A DNA stretch of 64,000 nucleotides, taken from assembly GCF_000473225.1 (NCBI RefSeq), contig NZ_KI421509.1:3366868-3430867 (forward strand), read 5' to 3'. Source of the DNA: Sedimentitalea nanhaiensis DSM 24252 (GTDB taxonomy: Bacteria; Pseudomonadota; Alphaproteobacteria; Rhodobacterales; Rhodobacteraceae). Under the pieces are notes generated by a model. The model worked only from the letters and a program-made list of their open reading frames with translations. It was not told the DNA's origin and did no database searches. Below, piece by piece: positions 1-9,078 of the stretch; the first letter of the stretch is position 1, and each line of letters opens with the position of its first letter. A program made the translations under genes and the position numbers.

Positions 1-36
1 ACTGCTATAAGAAACGAAAATCCCTGGGAGCAGAAA

Positions 37-537
37 ATGGTCGCAATACGCCTTGATCCGATTGATCGCAAGATCCTGTCGGAATTGCAGGCTGATGGTC
101 GGATGACCAACGTGGAACTGGCCAAGCGGGTCGGGATTTCGGCGCCGCCTTGCCTGCGCCGCGTGCGGACGTTGGAAGAATCAGGTCTGATCCGCGGTTA
201 TCACGCCGAAGTCGATGCCCGCGAACTTGGATTCGAGGTGCAGGTTTTTGCCATGGTCGGGCTGGACAGTCAGGCCGAAGCCGAATTGATCGCCTTTGAA
301 GAACGATGCCGCAACTGGCCGCTGGTGCGCGAATGCCACATGCTGAACGGCGAAGTGGATTTCATCCTGAAATGCGTCGCCCCGGATCTAAGCAGTTTTC
401 AGAGCTTTTTGACGGGTGAATTGCTGAGCACTCCGAACGTGGGCAGCGTCAAGACGTCGCTGGTGATCCGGGGGGCCAAAGACGACCCGGGCGTGCCGTT
501 CGATATTCTGGAACAGCGCCTGAGCCGCAGCGCCTGA
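37..537 (+). CDS. Lrp/AsnC family transcriptional regulator
   Basis: A 166-residue feast/famine-type regulator. Residues 6–60 form the winged helix-turn-helix (LDPIDRKILSELQADGRMT at the start, recognition helix near SAPPCLRRV), and residues about 70–145 look like the RAM effector-binding domain with a hydrophobic core. Length and domain order match the Lrp/AsnC family, whose members bind DNA as octamers or dimers and usually sense an amino acid. GGGAG lies 7 bases before the ATG. It stands alone, converging on the Hint-domain gene; target genes and ligand cannot be read from the window. Confidence 0.93.
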   Translation: MVAIRLDPIDRKILSELQADGRMTNVELAKRVGISAPPCLRRVRTLEESGLIRGYHAEVDARELGFEVQVFAMVGLDSQAEAELIAFEERCRNWPLVRECHMLNGEVDFILKCVAPDLSSFQSFLTGELLSTPNVGSVKTSLVIRGAKDDPGVPFDILEQRLSRSA

Positions 538-549
538 TTGCGTTGCCGC

Positions 550-1335
550 TCAGGTATCGCGTGCATCCATCGGCCCGTCGCCCGCGCGGGCATGGGCCAG
601 ATCTCCAAAATCTGCACATTGATCGATATGGGGAAACAGGTTCAGGTAAACCGCGCGCATTGCGGGGCTGAGCGTGCGCAGCGCGTCGGGGCCGGGGTGG
701 TAGGTTTCGAACTCCAGCCCCGCGACACGGATCACCGCATGACGCGGCAGGCAGATATGGAACAGTTCGACGGCAGTCGGCGGTGCGGTTTCGATCACGT
801 TCATCCCATCCTGAAACTGTTGCACCGGCGTCAGGACACGCATGCCGTCCGCCTGGGCGCGCAGGTGATCGGGCGTGTTCAACAACCGGGCGGATGGGCC
901 GGCCAGGACGTAGGACATCGGACGCTGGATGCCAAAACTGTCCGCCATGATCCGGGTCAGGCGCAGATTGCGGCCCTGCGAGCCCGGGCGTCCCGGCACC
1001 AGGGTGGTCCGTCCCTTCCAAAGCAGAGGCTGCGCGGTTCCGTCGCCGGTGATGATCCGGTCGCCCGGCAACAGGTCTTCGACCGCGACAAGCCCGGTCT
1101 CGGTTTCGACCATCGAGCCGCGTGAAAAGGCACAGAACGCATCCTCGAACAGCTGCAGGGCAGGGGCGACATGACAAGTCTCGGCAATCCCGCCTCCGGG
1201 GCGCAGGGAGAGAACCTCGTATCGGCGCAATTGCGGTTTGTGTTGGGCGCGCAGGGCGGCAGGATCGTTTATTGCAAATGGTGCGGTTTGCAATGCGCGC
1301 TGGACAGAGCGCGGCAATGGGGCTGGCGGTGTCAT
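550..1335 (-). CDS. Hint (hedgehog/intein-type) domain protein
   Basis: About 261 residues. From residue 70 the sequence FSRGSMVETETGLVAVEDLL followed by PGDRIITGDG matches the N-terminal half of the Hint_2 domain common in secreted or surface proteins of Rhodobacterales; ELFHICLPRHAVIRVAGLEFE and a later ETYHPG stretch would be the downstream Hint strands. Classical Hint domains start with a nucleophilic Cys in a C-F-x-P-G pattern; here that position is Ala69, with a Cys one residue earlier (C68), so autoprocessing activity is doubtful. I chose the internal ATG at 1335 because the longer frame from 1458 has a Cys/Arg-rich non-family extension. No partner gene is adjacent. Confidence 0.8.
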   Translation of the reverse strand: MTPPAPLPRSVQRALQTAPFAINDPAALRAQHKPQLRRYEVLSLRPGGGIAETCHVAPALQLFEDAFCAFSRGSMVETETGLVAVEDLLPGDRIITGDGTAQPLLWKGRTTLVPGRPGSQGRNLRLTRIMADSFGIQRPMSYVLAGPSARLLNTPDHLRAQADGMRVLTPVQQFQDGMNVIETAPPTAVELFHICLPRHAVIRVAGLEFETYHPGPDALRTLSPAMRAVYLNLFPHIDQCADFGDLAHARAGDGPMDARDT

Positions 1336-1485
1336 GGTCGGTCGGTCCGTTCCGGCGGGTCGAATCTGCGTCGGCCCCCACCGACAACGCAGATCGACAC
1401 AGGTGTGTATCAAATCTGCATGGGGACAGTTTTGGCCGAATTTCATTAAAAATGTCAACGAACTGTCGGCGGTTTGGTTAACCCT

Positions 1486-2241
1486 CTACAGTCGGATGAC
1501 AGAGATCAGCCGCCCATAGTCCGCATCTTTTTTGTGGGTGCTGCGGCGATAGGAATAGAACCGGTCGGGATCGGAATATGTACAGTGCCGGGTCCATTCG
1601 GCCTGACCGACACCGGCGCGGCGCAGCCGGTGCAATCCAAAGCCGGGCAGGTCGAATTGCAGCCGATCACCCTCGCCATTGGCAAAGAACCGGGCGTTTT
1701 CGGTGTCATCGGCCATGAACGCGTCCAGAAACTCTGGCCCGACCTCATATGCCCGCTGGCTGATCGAGGGGCCGATCACCGCCGCGATGTTCTGACGCTC
1801 CGCGCCGAGCTGTTCCATCGCGTCCACGGTTGCCTCGAGCACTCCGTCCAGTGCTCCGCGCCATCCGGCATGGGCTGCACCGATCACGCCCGCCTGTGCA
1901 TCCGCAAACAGCACCGGCTGGCAATCGGCGGTCAGCACCGACAGGGCCAGACCCGGCGTTGCAGTCACCAATGCATCGGCGCGTGGCTTGTCGGGCAGCG
2001 GGGCCGTTACGCACACCACGTCGGGGGAATGCACCTGATGGACTGCGACGAGCGCCTGGGGATCGACCTGCATCGCATCGGCGACGCGGGCGCGGTTGAT
2101 CGTCACCATGTCGGTCTGATCGGACGATCCACTACCACAGTTCAGCCCGGTGAACACGCCGGAGGATGCCCCGCCGCGCCGGGTGAAGAACCCGTGGCGC
2201 AGAGGTGACAATATGTCAGCTGTCAATATTTCCAGGGTCAT
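1486..2241 (-). CDS. pgeF: Peptidoglycan editing factor PgeF (laccase-domain/YfiH family)
   Basis: 251 residues, full family length. The conserved metal-site motifs are present: HQVHS, LTADCQPV and AAHAGWRG, supplying the His–Cys–His ligands; HGFFTRRGG near the N-terminus is also diagnostic. The family was long labelled polyphenol oxidase/laccase; in E. coli YfiH acts as an editing enzyme that removes wrongly incorporated L-Ser from peptidoglycan precursors, and homologues can have purine nucleosidase activity. The ATG overlaps the stop of the upstream methyltransferase gene by four bases (ATGA), making it the third gene of the lgt–midA–pgeF operon on the minus strand. Confidence 0.93.
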   Translation of the reverse strand: MTLEILTADILSPLRHGFFTRRGGASSGVFTGLNCGSGSSDQTDMVTINRARVADAMQVDPQALVAVHQVHSPDVVCVTAPLPDKPRADALVTATPGLALSVLTADCQPVLFADAQAGVIGAAHAGWRGALDGVLEATVDAMEQLGAERQNIAAVIGPSISQRAYEVGPEFLDAFMADDTENARFFANGEGDRLQFDLPGFGLHRLRRAGVGQAEWTRHCTYSDPDRFYSYRRSTHKKDADYGRLISVIRL

Positions 2242-3305
2242 CGATCAAATCCGGGTGGCGGAACGCTTTCGGCAGGGAACAGGGCCAGCGTCTTGAACAG
2301 GTTTCCCATTTCATCGGGATGCGTCAACCGGCGATGTGCGGCGATCAGCGCTTCCAGCGCCGCGCCCTGCAATGTGCCTGCCAGGGCCCGGGCGCGCGTA
2401 GTGATGCCCAGCCGTTCCAGAAAAACCCCCTGCGTTGTCAGGCGGCTATGGGCACAACCTGCGGCGCCGGCAGCGGTGGCTAGCGCCTCGAAATCCACAT
2501 GTGCGGTCAGATCGGCCTCTCCCGGTGAGGCGAGAACGTCCGTTGTTTCGTGATGTCGGAGCGCTTGCAACGTGTCCCCCAACGAGCGCCAGTCGCCATA
2601 ATCGACGATCAGAGCGGCCCCGCCATGGCTGGCGATTCGCCGGGCCACCGCATCGATGATCGCGCTGGCGGCGGGGCAGGTCTCGATCAGATCGCCGTCC
2701 TGGGTGTCGCCGATCCGATATGCCAGCGCTGGGTTTGGCGTGGGTTCGGTCAGGCCAAAGACCAGATCATCCCCTGAAACGCCGACTCTCCGTTCCTGCC
2801 AGCAATCGCCTGCGCGGACGAACTGGCGGATTGGCAGCGCGTCAAAGAACTCATTGGCGATAATGAACAAGGGCCGGTCAGGCAACCGGTCGGCTTCCTG
2901 CAGCCATTCGGGGGCATGACCGGCCAGCGCCAGCGCCTGTTTTGCCCGCAGGGTGGGCGAAGCTTCGATCAACGCGATCTGCGCGGCCTGATGAAATCCG
3001 GGCACGGCGTGGGTGGCACGCAGCAGATCCGCCATCAGCGTGCCGCGGCCAGGCCCAAGCTCGGCCAGGGTAAACGGAGTGGGGCGGCCCTGATCGATCC
3101 AGGATTGCGCCAGTGCCAGCCCGAGCAGCTCGCCGAACATCTGACTGATTTCGGGCGCGGTGGTGAAATCCCCATCCGCGCCCAGCGGGTCGCGGGTTGT
3201 GTAGTATCCCAGCGTCGGGTGCAGCAGGCAGTCGTGCATAAAGCTGGCAATGCTGATCGGTCCGTCGTGACGGATGCGTTCGACAAGGCGTTGCTTTGGC
3301 GTCAT
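2238..3305 (-). CDS. MidA/NDUFAF7-family SAM-dependent methyltransferase
   Basis: 355 residues from the ATG at 3305. [15 protein letters not shown] is the SAM-binding glycine motif, preceded by the family signature [19 protein letters not shown] and [15 protein letters not shown], and [12 protein letters not shown] is the second conserved block. The mitochondrial homologue NDUFAF7 methylates an arginine of the complex I subunit NDUFS2; a comparable role in NADH dehydrogenase assembly is an inference for bacteria. The start codon overlaps the lgt stop by four bases, and its own stop overlaps the pgeF start, so translation of the three genes is probably coupled. A longer open frame to 3710 runs through lgt and is not real. 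Confidence 0.92.
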   Translation of the reverse strand: MTPKQRLVERIRHDGPISIASFMHDCLLHPTLGYYTTRDPLGADGDFTTAPEISQMFGELLGLALAQSWIDQGRPTPFTLAELGPGRGTLMADLLRATHAVPGFHQAAQIALIEASPTLRAKQALALAGHAPEWLQEADRLPDRPLFIIANEFFDALPIRQFVRAGDCWQERRVGVSGDDLVFGLTEPTPNPALAYRIGDTQDGDLIETCPAASAIIDAVARRIASHGGAALIVDYGDWRSLGDTLQALRHHETTDVLASPGEADLTAHVDFEALATAAGAAGCAHSRLTTQGVFLERLGITTRARALAGTLQGAALEALIAAHRRLTHPDEMGNLFKTLALFPAESVPPPGFDR

Positions 3306-4192
3306 ATGGCGCCTCTGCACCGCGCCCGCAGGACGAGCCACAGCCCGAGTGCGATCATCGGCAGCGACAGGATTTGTCCCATGGTCAGCCCATATCCGCT
3401 CAGATGCCAGGCCAATCCCAATGGGTTGCCGGGGGTGACGAACTGGGCGTCTGGCTGGCGCACGAACTCCACCAGAAACCGCGCCAGACCATATCCGGCA
3501 AAGAACGTTCCGCTGACCAGGCCAGGCCGTTTCAAACCGCTGCGCCGGTAGACGAGCCACAACAACAGGGCACCCAGGAGCGCGCCTTCGAGCACCGCTT
3601 CGTACAATTGCGAGGGGTGGCGTGCGCACAGGCCCGCAATACCGGGGCAATCCTGTGCTGCCGCACCGGGAAAGATAACGCCCCAGGGCAGGTCGGTGGG
3701 CCGTCCCCACAGTTCGGCGTTGATGAAATTGGCGAGCCGACCCAGTAACAACCCCGCGGGTATCGTGTGGGCGACCAGATCGGCCACGCCCAACGCGGGC
3801 AGCCGATGTCGGCGGGTGTAGAGCCAGACGGCGATGACGACCCCTGTCAGCCCGCCGTGAAACGACATGCCCCCCTGCCAGATGCGAAGGATCTCGACCG
3901 GGTTCTGCAGGTAATATGCGGGTTGGTAAAACAGCACGAATCCCAGCCGCCCGCCCAGGATCACCCCCAGGATGATCCAGGTCAGCATGTCTTCGATCTG
4001 TTCAGGCGTCATGGGGACGGTGTCGTTCGGCCACAGGTTGGACCGGCGCACCGCCGCGACTCCCAATCGCCAGGCGATGAGAATGCCGGCGATATAGGCC
4101 AGAGCATACCAGCGCAGAGCGAACTCCATCCCGAACAGCGAGATCGAGAAGAGGTTGGGGGACAGATCGGGAAATTGGAGAACTGCATACAT
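3302..4192 (-). CDS. lgt: Prolipoprotein diacylglyceryl transferase
   Basis: 296 residues with about seven membrane helices. It transfers diacylglycerol from phosphatidylglycerol to the lipobox cysteine of prolipoproteins at the inner membrane. The Lgt signature [17 protein letters not shown], the catalytic-region MSFHGGLTG and [12 protein letters not shown] are all present. First gene of the minus-strand operon with midA and pgeF; divergent from ubiK across 95 bases that must carry both promoters. Substrates elsewhere in the window include Pal and the small lipoprotein at 29945. Confidence 0.97.
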   Translation of the reverse strand: MYAVLQFPDLSPNLFSISLFGMEFALRWYALAYIAGILIAWRLGVAAVRRSNLWPNDTVPMTPEQIEDMLTWIILGVILGGRLGFVLFYQPAYYLQNPVEILRIWQGGMSFHGGLTGVVIAVWLYTRRHRLPALGVADLVAHTIPAGLLLGRLANFINAELWGRPTDLPWGVIFPGAAAQDCPGIAGLCARHPSQLYEAVLEGALLGALLLWLVYRRSGLKRPGLVSGTFFAGYGLARFLVEFVRQPDAQFVTPGNPLGLAWHLSGYGLTMGQILSLPMIALGLWLVLRARCRGAI

Positions 4193-4287
4193 GGGCGCTT
4201 CAATGCCCGTGGGATAATGCGGAAGTCAACCTTGTCCCTGCGGTTTGTATTGCCCATAAAGAGGGCATCGCGACACGGAGATGACAG

Positions 4288-4536
4288 ATGCAAACCCGCA
4301 ACAAGATCCTGGACGACATTTCGCAGTTGATGACCAACGCCATGGGCGTCGCCCAAGGGGCCAAGGACGAAGCGGAAACAGCGATGAAATCGATGTTGGA
4401 CCGCTGGCTGGCCGATCGCGATTTTGTCACGCGCGAAGAATTCGATGCAGTGCGCGCCATGGCGCAAAAGGCGCGCGAGGAAAACGAGACGCTTGCTGCG
4501 CGCATCGCGGCGCTGGAGACCAAGAGCCAGGACTGA
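4288..4536 (+). CDS. ubiK: Ubiquinone biosynthesis accessory factor UbiK (BMFP family)
   Basis: 82 residues, all helical. The C-terminal half (AREENETLAARIAALE) is a heptad coiled coil that trimerises in the BMFP/YqiC family; the N-terminal RNKILDDISQLMTNAMG is the amphipathic membrane-fusogenic helix. In E. coli UbiK supports the soluble Ubi complex that makes ubiquinone, together with UbiJ. The gene starts 26 codons downstream of nothing else in frame and is preceded by GGAGATGACAG. It is monocistronic, with a hairpin after it. Confidence 0.9.
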   Translation: MQTRNKILDDISQLMTNAMGVAQGAKDEAETAMKSMLDRWLADRDFVTREEFDAVRAMAQKAREENETLAARIAALETKSQD

Positions 4537-4579
4537 TCCAAAGGCGGCGCTGCCGCGCCAATCTTATCCACCGTTTTTC

Positions 4580-4610
4580 AGGCGCGACGCACCACAGCGG
4601 TGTCGCGCCT
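4580..4610 (+). terminator. Intrinsic terminator after ubiK
   Basis: A 9-bp perfect stem AGGCGCGAC/GTCGCGCCT with a 13-base loop, followed by TTCCCTT on the plus strand and preceded by TTTTT. The U-tract is imperfect. The remaining intergenic stretch to 4839 (about 230 bases) shows a CCCCCCAAATAGGGGG inverted repeat near 4694 but no gene, tRNA or clear operator. Confidence 0.55.
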
Positions 4611-4839
4611 TTCCCTTGCCCGGATGCCTTTTGTACGGGCTGCCCGCGACATCTCGGCCAAAAGTGCAGGCTATCCACAACTTATTGCGGCCTCCCCCCA
4701 AATAGGGGGTTGTCACAGCGCCACCCTCGGCGCACCATATCTGGTATGGATACGGGGGATCGCCCCGGTCTGTAGAGCAGGCAGCTAGCGCTTGGGGCGC
4801 TGCACAGACCCCTTCGCTAGAGATCAGTGAGGTGGCATC

Positions 4840-5340
4840 ATGGCCCTTTCCGAGCAGTATCTGGAAGACGACATTCACCCGATCGATATCGTCGAGCACA
4901 TCGCGTCCGATCACGATTGGGATTTCGATCGCATCGGCGACGATCAGATCGCGATGGCGGTCGAAGGACAATGGCGCACCTATTCGATCACGCTTGCCTG
5001 GTCCGGATATGACGAAACCCTGCGTATGGTCTGTACCTTCGAGATGGATCCGCCCGAGAACAAGTTGGGCCAGCTTTATGAGTTGATCAACGAGATGAAC
5101 GATCAATGCTGGGCCGGTGCCTTTACCTATTGGGGCGAACAGAAGCTGATGGTCTATCGTTACGGTCTGGTGTTGAGCGGCGGCCAGATGGCCAGCCCCG
5201 AGCAGATCGATACGATGATCAGCGCCGCGGTATTGAGCGCCGAGCGCTATTATCCGGCAGTCCAATTGATGGTCTGGGGCGACCGCACCCCGCGCGAGGC
5301 GATGCAGGTCGCCATTGCAGAGGCTTACGGGCGCGCGTAA
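4840..5340 (+). CDS. YbjN domain-containing protein
   Basis: 166 residues, acidic and single-domain. The layout (DDIHPIDIVEHIASDHDWDF, then AMAVEGQWRTYSITLAW and CTFEMDPPENKLGQLYELIN) matches the YbjN/secretion-chaperone-like fold found as one copy in alphaproteobacteria. E. coli YbjN affects motility, stress and cell-surface behaviour, but no biochemical activity is established. No signal peptide. It lies 32 bases before proC on the same strand and could be co-transcribed with it. Confidence 0.87.
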   Translation: MALSEQYLEDDIHPIDIVEHIASDHDWDFDRIGDDQIAMAVEGQWRTYSITLAWSGYDETLRMVCTFEMDPPENKLGQLYELINEMNDQCWAGAFTYWGEQKLMVYRYGLVLSGGQMASPEQIDTMISAAVLSAERYYPAVQLMVWGDRTPREAMQVAIAEAYGRA

Positions 5341-5372
5341 ACCCCGCCCTGAACCGGATGGGGAGGGGTTTC

Positions 5373-6188
5373 ATGGATATGTCGAGGGTTGCCGAACGCG
5401 GCTTGGTATTGCTGGGATGTGGCAAGATGGGGTCCGCCATGTTGGCCGGATGGCTGGATGGTGGATTGGCTGCCGGCTCGGTCTGGGTGATTGATCCGAA
5501 GCCCTCCGATTGGGTCAAGGCGCAGGGGCTGCATCTGAACGAACGCCTGCCGCCGCAACCGGCGATTGTTCTGGTGGCGGTCAAGCCACAGATGATGGGC
5601 GAGGCTTTGCCGGCTTTGGCGGAACTGGGGGGCGGCAAGACGCTGTTCGTCTCGGTCGCGGCGGGCACCCCGATTGCGGCGTTTGAAGCCGCGTTCGGGG
5701 CTGACACGCCGATCGTGCGCGCGATGCCGAATACCCCTGCAGCCGTGGGGCGTGGGATCACGGCGCTGATCGGCAATGCCACTGCGGGAGCCGAAGATCT
5801 GGACCTTGCCGAGGCGTTGTTATCGGCCGTTGGCCAGACGGTGCGTCTGGACACCGAGGCGCAGATGGACGCTGTGACCGGGGTCAGTGGATCGGGTCCG
5901 GCCTATGTGTTTCATCTGATTGAAACTCTGGCAGCGGCCGGCGAGGCGCAGGGGTTGCCAGCCGATCTGGCGATGAAGCTGGCAAAGGCGACCGTTGCCG
6001 GGGCAGGTGCGCTGGCAGAGACCGCCCGGGAGGACCCAACCCAATTGCGGGTGAATGTCACCAGTCCGAATGGCACGACACAGGCCGCGCTGGAGGTGCT
6101 GATGAATGAGACATCCGGCTTTCCCGCCTTGCTGGAGCGCGCCGTCGCCGCAGCGACCGAAAGATCCAGGGAGTTGTCCCGTGGCTGA
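5373..6188 (+). CDS. proC: Pyrroline-5-carboxylate reductase
   Basis: 271 residues. It reduces 1-pyrroline-5-carboxylate to L-proline with NAD(P)H. The Rossmann motif LLGCGKMGSAMLAGW is at the N-terminus, VRAMPNTPAAVGRG is the family block at mid-protein, and the C-terminal dimer/active-site signature runs from GVSGSGPAYVF to SPNGTTQAALEVL. I chose ATG 5373 because GGAGGGG precedes it at good spacing; an in-frame ATG at 5358 is also possible. Its 3' end overlaps the CsaA-like gene by eight bases. Confidence 0.95.
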   Translation: MDMSRVAERGLVLLGCGKMGSAMLAGWLDGGLAAGSVWVIDPKPSDWVKAQGLHLNERLPPQPAIVLVAVKPQMMGEALPALAELGGGKTLFVSVAAGTPIAAFEAAFGADTPIVRAMPNTPAAVGRGITALIGNATAGAEDLDLAEALLSAVGQTVRLDTEAQMDAVTGVSGSGPAYVFHLIETLAAAGEAQGLPADLAMKLAKATVAGAGALAETAREDPTQLRVNVTSPNGTTQAALEVLMNETSGFPALLERAVAAATERSRELSRG

Positions 6189-6519
6189 CATATCGTTTGA
6201 TGATTTCCTGAAGGTGGACATTCGCGTCGGAACGGTTCTGCGGGCCGAAGAGTATCCCGAGGCGCGCAAGCCTGCGATCAAGCTGTGGGTCGATTTCGGT
6301 GGCGAGATCGGCGAGCGGAAAACCTCGGCGCAGATTACGGCGCATTACCAGCCGGAGGCCTTGGTCGGAAAACAGGTGCTGGCGGTGGTCAATTTCCCGC
6401 CGCGCCAGATTGGCAAATTCATGTCCGAGGTTTTGGTATTGGGATTGCCGGATGCGGCGGGGCAGATCGTGCTCATCGGTCCCGACGGATCGGTGCCCAA
6501 TGGTGGGAGGATGCACTGA
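6181..6519 (+). CDS. CsaA-like tRNA-binding domain protein
   Basis: 112 residues from a GTG start inside the end of proC. The whole protein is one EMAP II-like OB fold: FLKVDIRVGTVLRAEEYPEA, then SAQITAHYQPEALVGKQ and NFPPRQIGKFMSEVLVLG, the hallmark of CsaA and of tRNA-binding tails of methionyl-tRNA synthetase. Bacillus CsaA has chaperone/secretion-related activity and proteobacterial relatives bind tRNA; the cellular job is unresolved. Overlaps proC by 8 bases and the next gene by 1 base, so it sits in the middle of a tightly coupled operon. Confidence 0.9.
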   Translation: MADISFDDFLKVDIRVGTVLRAEEYPEARKPAIKLWVDFGGEIGERKTSAQITAHYQPEALVGKQVLAVVNFPPRQIGKFMSEVLVLGLPDAAGQIVLIGPDGSVPNGGRMH

Positions 6520-7469
6520 TGCGCCTGCTGATAACGCGACCGATGCCAGCCGAGGTTCAGGACAGGGCCACCGCTGCATTTGACTGTGAGATCCGCGAGC
6601 GTAACGCGCCGCTGGATCGTGGCGAGTTGATCAACGCGTTGCAGGGGTTCGATGCGGTGATGCCTACCTTGGGCGACCGGTTCACATCCGAGATCTTTGA
6701 TGCGGCACAACAGCCGCGGTGCAAGGTGCTGGCCAACTTCGGCGTTGGGTATAACCACATTGACGTTGCTGCGGCGCGGGCGGTGGGGATCGCGGTGAGC
6801 AACACGCCCGGTGCAGTGACGGATGCGACGGCGGATATTGCCATGACGCTGATTCTGATGAGTGCGCGTCGGGCTGGCGAAGGCGAGCGTCTGGTCCGGG
6901 CGGGCCGTTGGCAGGGATGGCATCCGACGCAATTGTTGGGGATGCATGTCACTGGGCGGACTGTTGGCATTGTCGGGATGGGCCGCATCGGCCAAGCCAT
7001 CGCCCGCCGGTGTCATTACGGGTTTGGAATGACTGTTCACTATCACTCGCGCTCGGCCAAGACTGTCGAGTTTCCGGCGCAGCGGGCCGGTAGTTTGGCG
7101 GAACTGGCCTCCGGGGTGGATGTGCTGGTGGCCGCAGTGCCCGGCAGTCCGCAGACGCATCATCTGATTGACGCCGACGTTCTGGCCGCGATGCGCCCCG
7201 GCGCGTATCTGGTCAATATCTCGCGCGGGAATGTGGTGGATGAGACGGCATTGATTGATGCGCTGTGTCAGCGGCGCATCGCCGGGGCGGGGCTGGATGT
7301 TTACGAGTTTGAGCCACAGGTTCCGCAAGCGTTGATCGATATGGAAAACGTGGTGCTGCTGCCGCATCTCGGAACCGGAGCGCTGGACGTTCGTACGGCG
7401 ATGGGGCACATGGCGCTGGACAATGTCGCCGCGTTTTTTGACGGAGCGGAATTGCCAAATCCGGTGTGA
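6519..7469 (+). CDS. D-isomer 2-hydroxyacid dehydrogenase (D-glycerate/hydroxypyruvate reductase type)
   Basis: 316 residues, NAD(P)-dependent. The substrate domain includes ANFGVGYNHIDV, the nucleotide fold has GIVGMGRIGQAIARR, and the catalytic set is visible as Arg in NISRGNVVDE, Glu in GLDVYEFEP and His in LLPHLGTG. This arrangement fits glycerate dehydrogenase or glyoxylate/hydroxypyruvate reductase; exact substrate is not decided by sequence. Its ATG overlaps the TGA of the CsaA-like gene (TGATG). Unlike many relatives the His is followed by LGTG rather than IGSA. Confidence 0.9.
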   Translation: MRLLITRPMPAEVQDRATAAFDCEIRERNAPLDRGELINALQGFDAVMPTLGDRFTSEIFDAAQQPRCKVLANFGVGYNHIDVAAARAVGIAVSNTPGAVTDATADIAMTLILMSARRAGEGERLVRAGRWQGWHPTQLLGMHVTGRTVGIVGMGRIGQAIARRCHYGFGMTVHYHSRSAKTVEFPAQRAGSLAELASGVDVLVAAVPGSPQTHHLIDADVLAAMRPGAYLVNISRGNVVDETALIDALCQRRIAGAGLDVYEFEPQVPQALIDMENVVLLPHLGTGALDVRTAMGHMALDNVAAFFDGAELPNPV

Positions 7470-7515
7470 CAAGCGGTGGCCGACACAATTGCAACACCCC
7501 GGATGCCGTCGCCTA

Positions 7516-7953
7516 ATGAAGGACCGCGATCGGAGCGGAAGCCACGGCACGGGATACGGTCAGAGTGGCGACAACCGTCAGTCAAACACCCAAGGGACAG
7601 ACGGCGCCAATTCGGACGTAACCGCGTTGAGACTGCGGGTTTCCATGCCGATGGCCTCGTATCGGCAGCCCATCGTGGATGGGGCGATCTCAATCAACGA
7701 GGCAAAACGCTTGTTGCGTGAAACCTTGATGTTGCAACAGGTGTTGATCGAAATAAAGGGTTCTCTGGAAGAAGAAAGCGTCGGGGCCGTTCCCTGGCGG
7801 AGCGCCTGCGGCGCACGCGATTTCTGGTTTGGCACCCCGCTCACCCGTGGCGCTGAACCAGCACCGATCCCACCGAGTATCCGGCCCCGAAGGAACAGAT
7901 CAGCCCGTGGTCACGATCCTGCAAGTCGCTGGAATATTTTGAGAATGCGATGA
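7516..7953 (+). CDS. Doubtful hypothetical ORF
   Basis: A 145-residue frame. The first 45 residues are low-complexity Arg/Ser/Gly, then comes a helical stretch, ISINEAKRLLRETLMLQQV, which reads like real protein, and the last 35 codons run antisense through the 3' end of the ketosynthase gene at 7841. No family is recognised and there is no convincing ribosome site. It may be the leftover of a decayed gene or chance. Apart from this, the 370 bases between 7470 and 7840 show nothing I can name. Confidence 0.2.
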   Translation: MKDRDRSGSHGTGYGQSGDNRQSNTQGTDGANSDVTALRLRVSMPMASYRQPIVDGAISINEAKRLLRETLMLQQVLIEIKGSLEEESVGAVPWRSACGARDFWFGTPLTRGAEPAPIPPSIRPRRNRSARGHDPASRWNILRMR

Positions 7954-8965
7954 TCGAACCGGCCGAGGATGTGTTGGCGTAATCCTGCAGGATGTTGGGC
8001 TGCTCGCCGGGGGTCGGGGCGCGGCCAAGAACCTTTTTGCCGATGAAATCGTTCATCGCCTTGTTGGCCTGATGCAGCCACAGGCGTTTGAGATCCGACG
8101 CGTGAATACCCTCTGCCGCGATGTGATCGGCGATATGGGCGCTGACCATGGGGAGCACTTCCTTGAACACCTTGCGCCCGTTCTGCATGAACTGCATGTC
8201 GCGCCTCTCTTTGACGCCATCCGGGCGCGAGCGGCGCAAAAATCCGTTGTTGTTGCGAATGTTGTTGGAAAATGAGGTTGCGCAACGAGTTGATTTTATT
8301 TCGAAATATGCCCCTTTTGCGTCTTCGGCGCGTTCGATCAGGGTGGCAGTGGCAACGTCGCCAAAGATGAAGTGGCAATCGCGGTCGCGCCACTCCAGAT
8401 GGGCCGAGCAGATTTCCGGATTCACCACCAGCGCCTTGCTGACCGAGCCGGTGCGGACCATGTCGGCAGCGGCCTGGATGCCGAAGGTGGCCGAGGAGCA
8501 GGCGACGTTCATGTCAAAGGCAAAGCCTTGAATACCCAGAAGATTCTGGATTTCAATGGCCACGGCGGGATAGGCGCGTTCCATGTTCGAGGCGGCGCAG
8601 ATCACCAGATCCACCTCAGCCGCCGTGCGCCCGGCCGCGGCCAGTGCCTTGTGCGCGGCATCGACACCCATTTCGGCCATCAGGGCGGGTTCGTCGTCGG
8701 CGCGTTGGCGCAGCGCCGGGTACATCCGGGTCGGGTCAAGAACGCCTGATTTGTCAATGACATAGCGTTGTTCGATGCCCGATGCCTTGACGATGAAATC
8801 CTCGCTGGAATGGTCTTTGGCGTCGAGTTCTCCGGCGGCGATCGCGTCTGCGTTTTCGGCATTGTAGCGGTCGGCATAGGCGTTGAAGGCAACCACCAGT
8901 TCGGCGTTGGTGATGGTCAGTTCGGGGGTGAAAACACCGGTGCCGGTGATGGCGGGCGTGTGCAT
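7841..8965 (-). CDS. Beta-ketoacyl-ACP synthase III-type enzyme (long form)
   Basis: 374 residues with the thiolase-fold Cys–His–Asn triad of KAS III enzymes: C156 in NVACSSATFG, H298 in LWLHQANKAM and N331 in DYANTSSAGS. The family condenses an acyl-CoA primer with malonyl-ACP. It is about 50 residues longer than typical FabH, with an insertion at residues 30–60 (NAYADRYNAENADAI…) and an Asn-rich segment near 234–240, so it belongs to the long KAS III-like clade rather than being the housekeeping FabH, which normally sits with plsX. Stands alone; the ATG at 8965 follows AGGAGCCCGTC. Confidence 0.88.
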   Translation of the reverse strand: MHTPAITGTGVFTPELTITNAELVVAFNAYADRYNAENADAIAAGELDAKDHSSEDFIVKASGIEQRYVIDKSGVLDPTRMYPALRQRADDEPALMAEMGVDAAHKALAAAGRTAAEVDLVICAASNMERAYPAVAIEIQNLLGIQGFAFDMNVACSSATFGIQAAADMVRTGSVSKALVVNPEICSAHLEWRDRDCHFIFGDVATATLIERAEDAKGAYFEIKSTRCATSFSNNIRNNNGFLRRSRPDGVKERRDMQFMQNGRKVFKEVLPMVSAHIADHIAAEGIHASDLKRLWLHQANKAMNDFIGKKVLGRAPTPGEQPNILQDYANTSSAGSIIAFSKYSSDLQDRDHGLICSFGAGYSVGSVLVQRHG

Positions 8966-9078
8966 GACGGGCTCCTGAAAAGGGTCGTCAGATGTGGACC
9001 CAAACCCGGCGCAAGGTCAAGCCACAGCGGGGTATGGCACGCGTACATACTGCGTACAGACCGGTGGTACAGCCGGTT

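Noticed and set aside
4537-4839. Possible tRNA or small RNA after ubiK
   Set aside because: There are inverted repeats (AGGCGCGAC stem, CCCCCCAAATAGGGGG) but no cloverleaf, no T-loop consensus and no CCA end.
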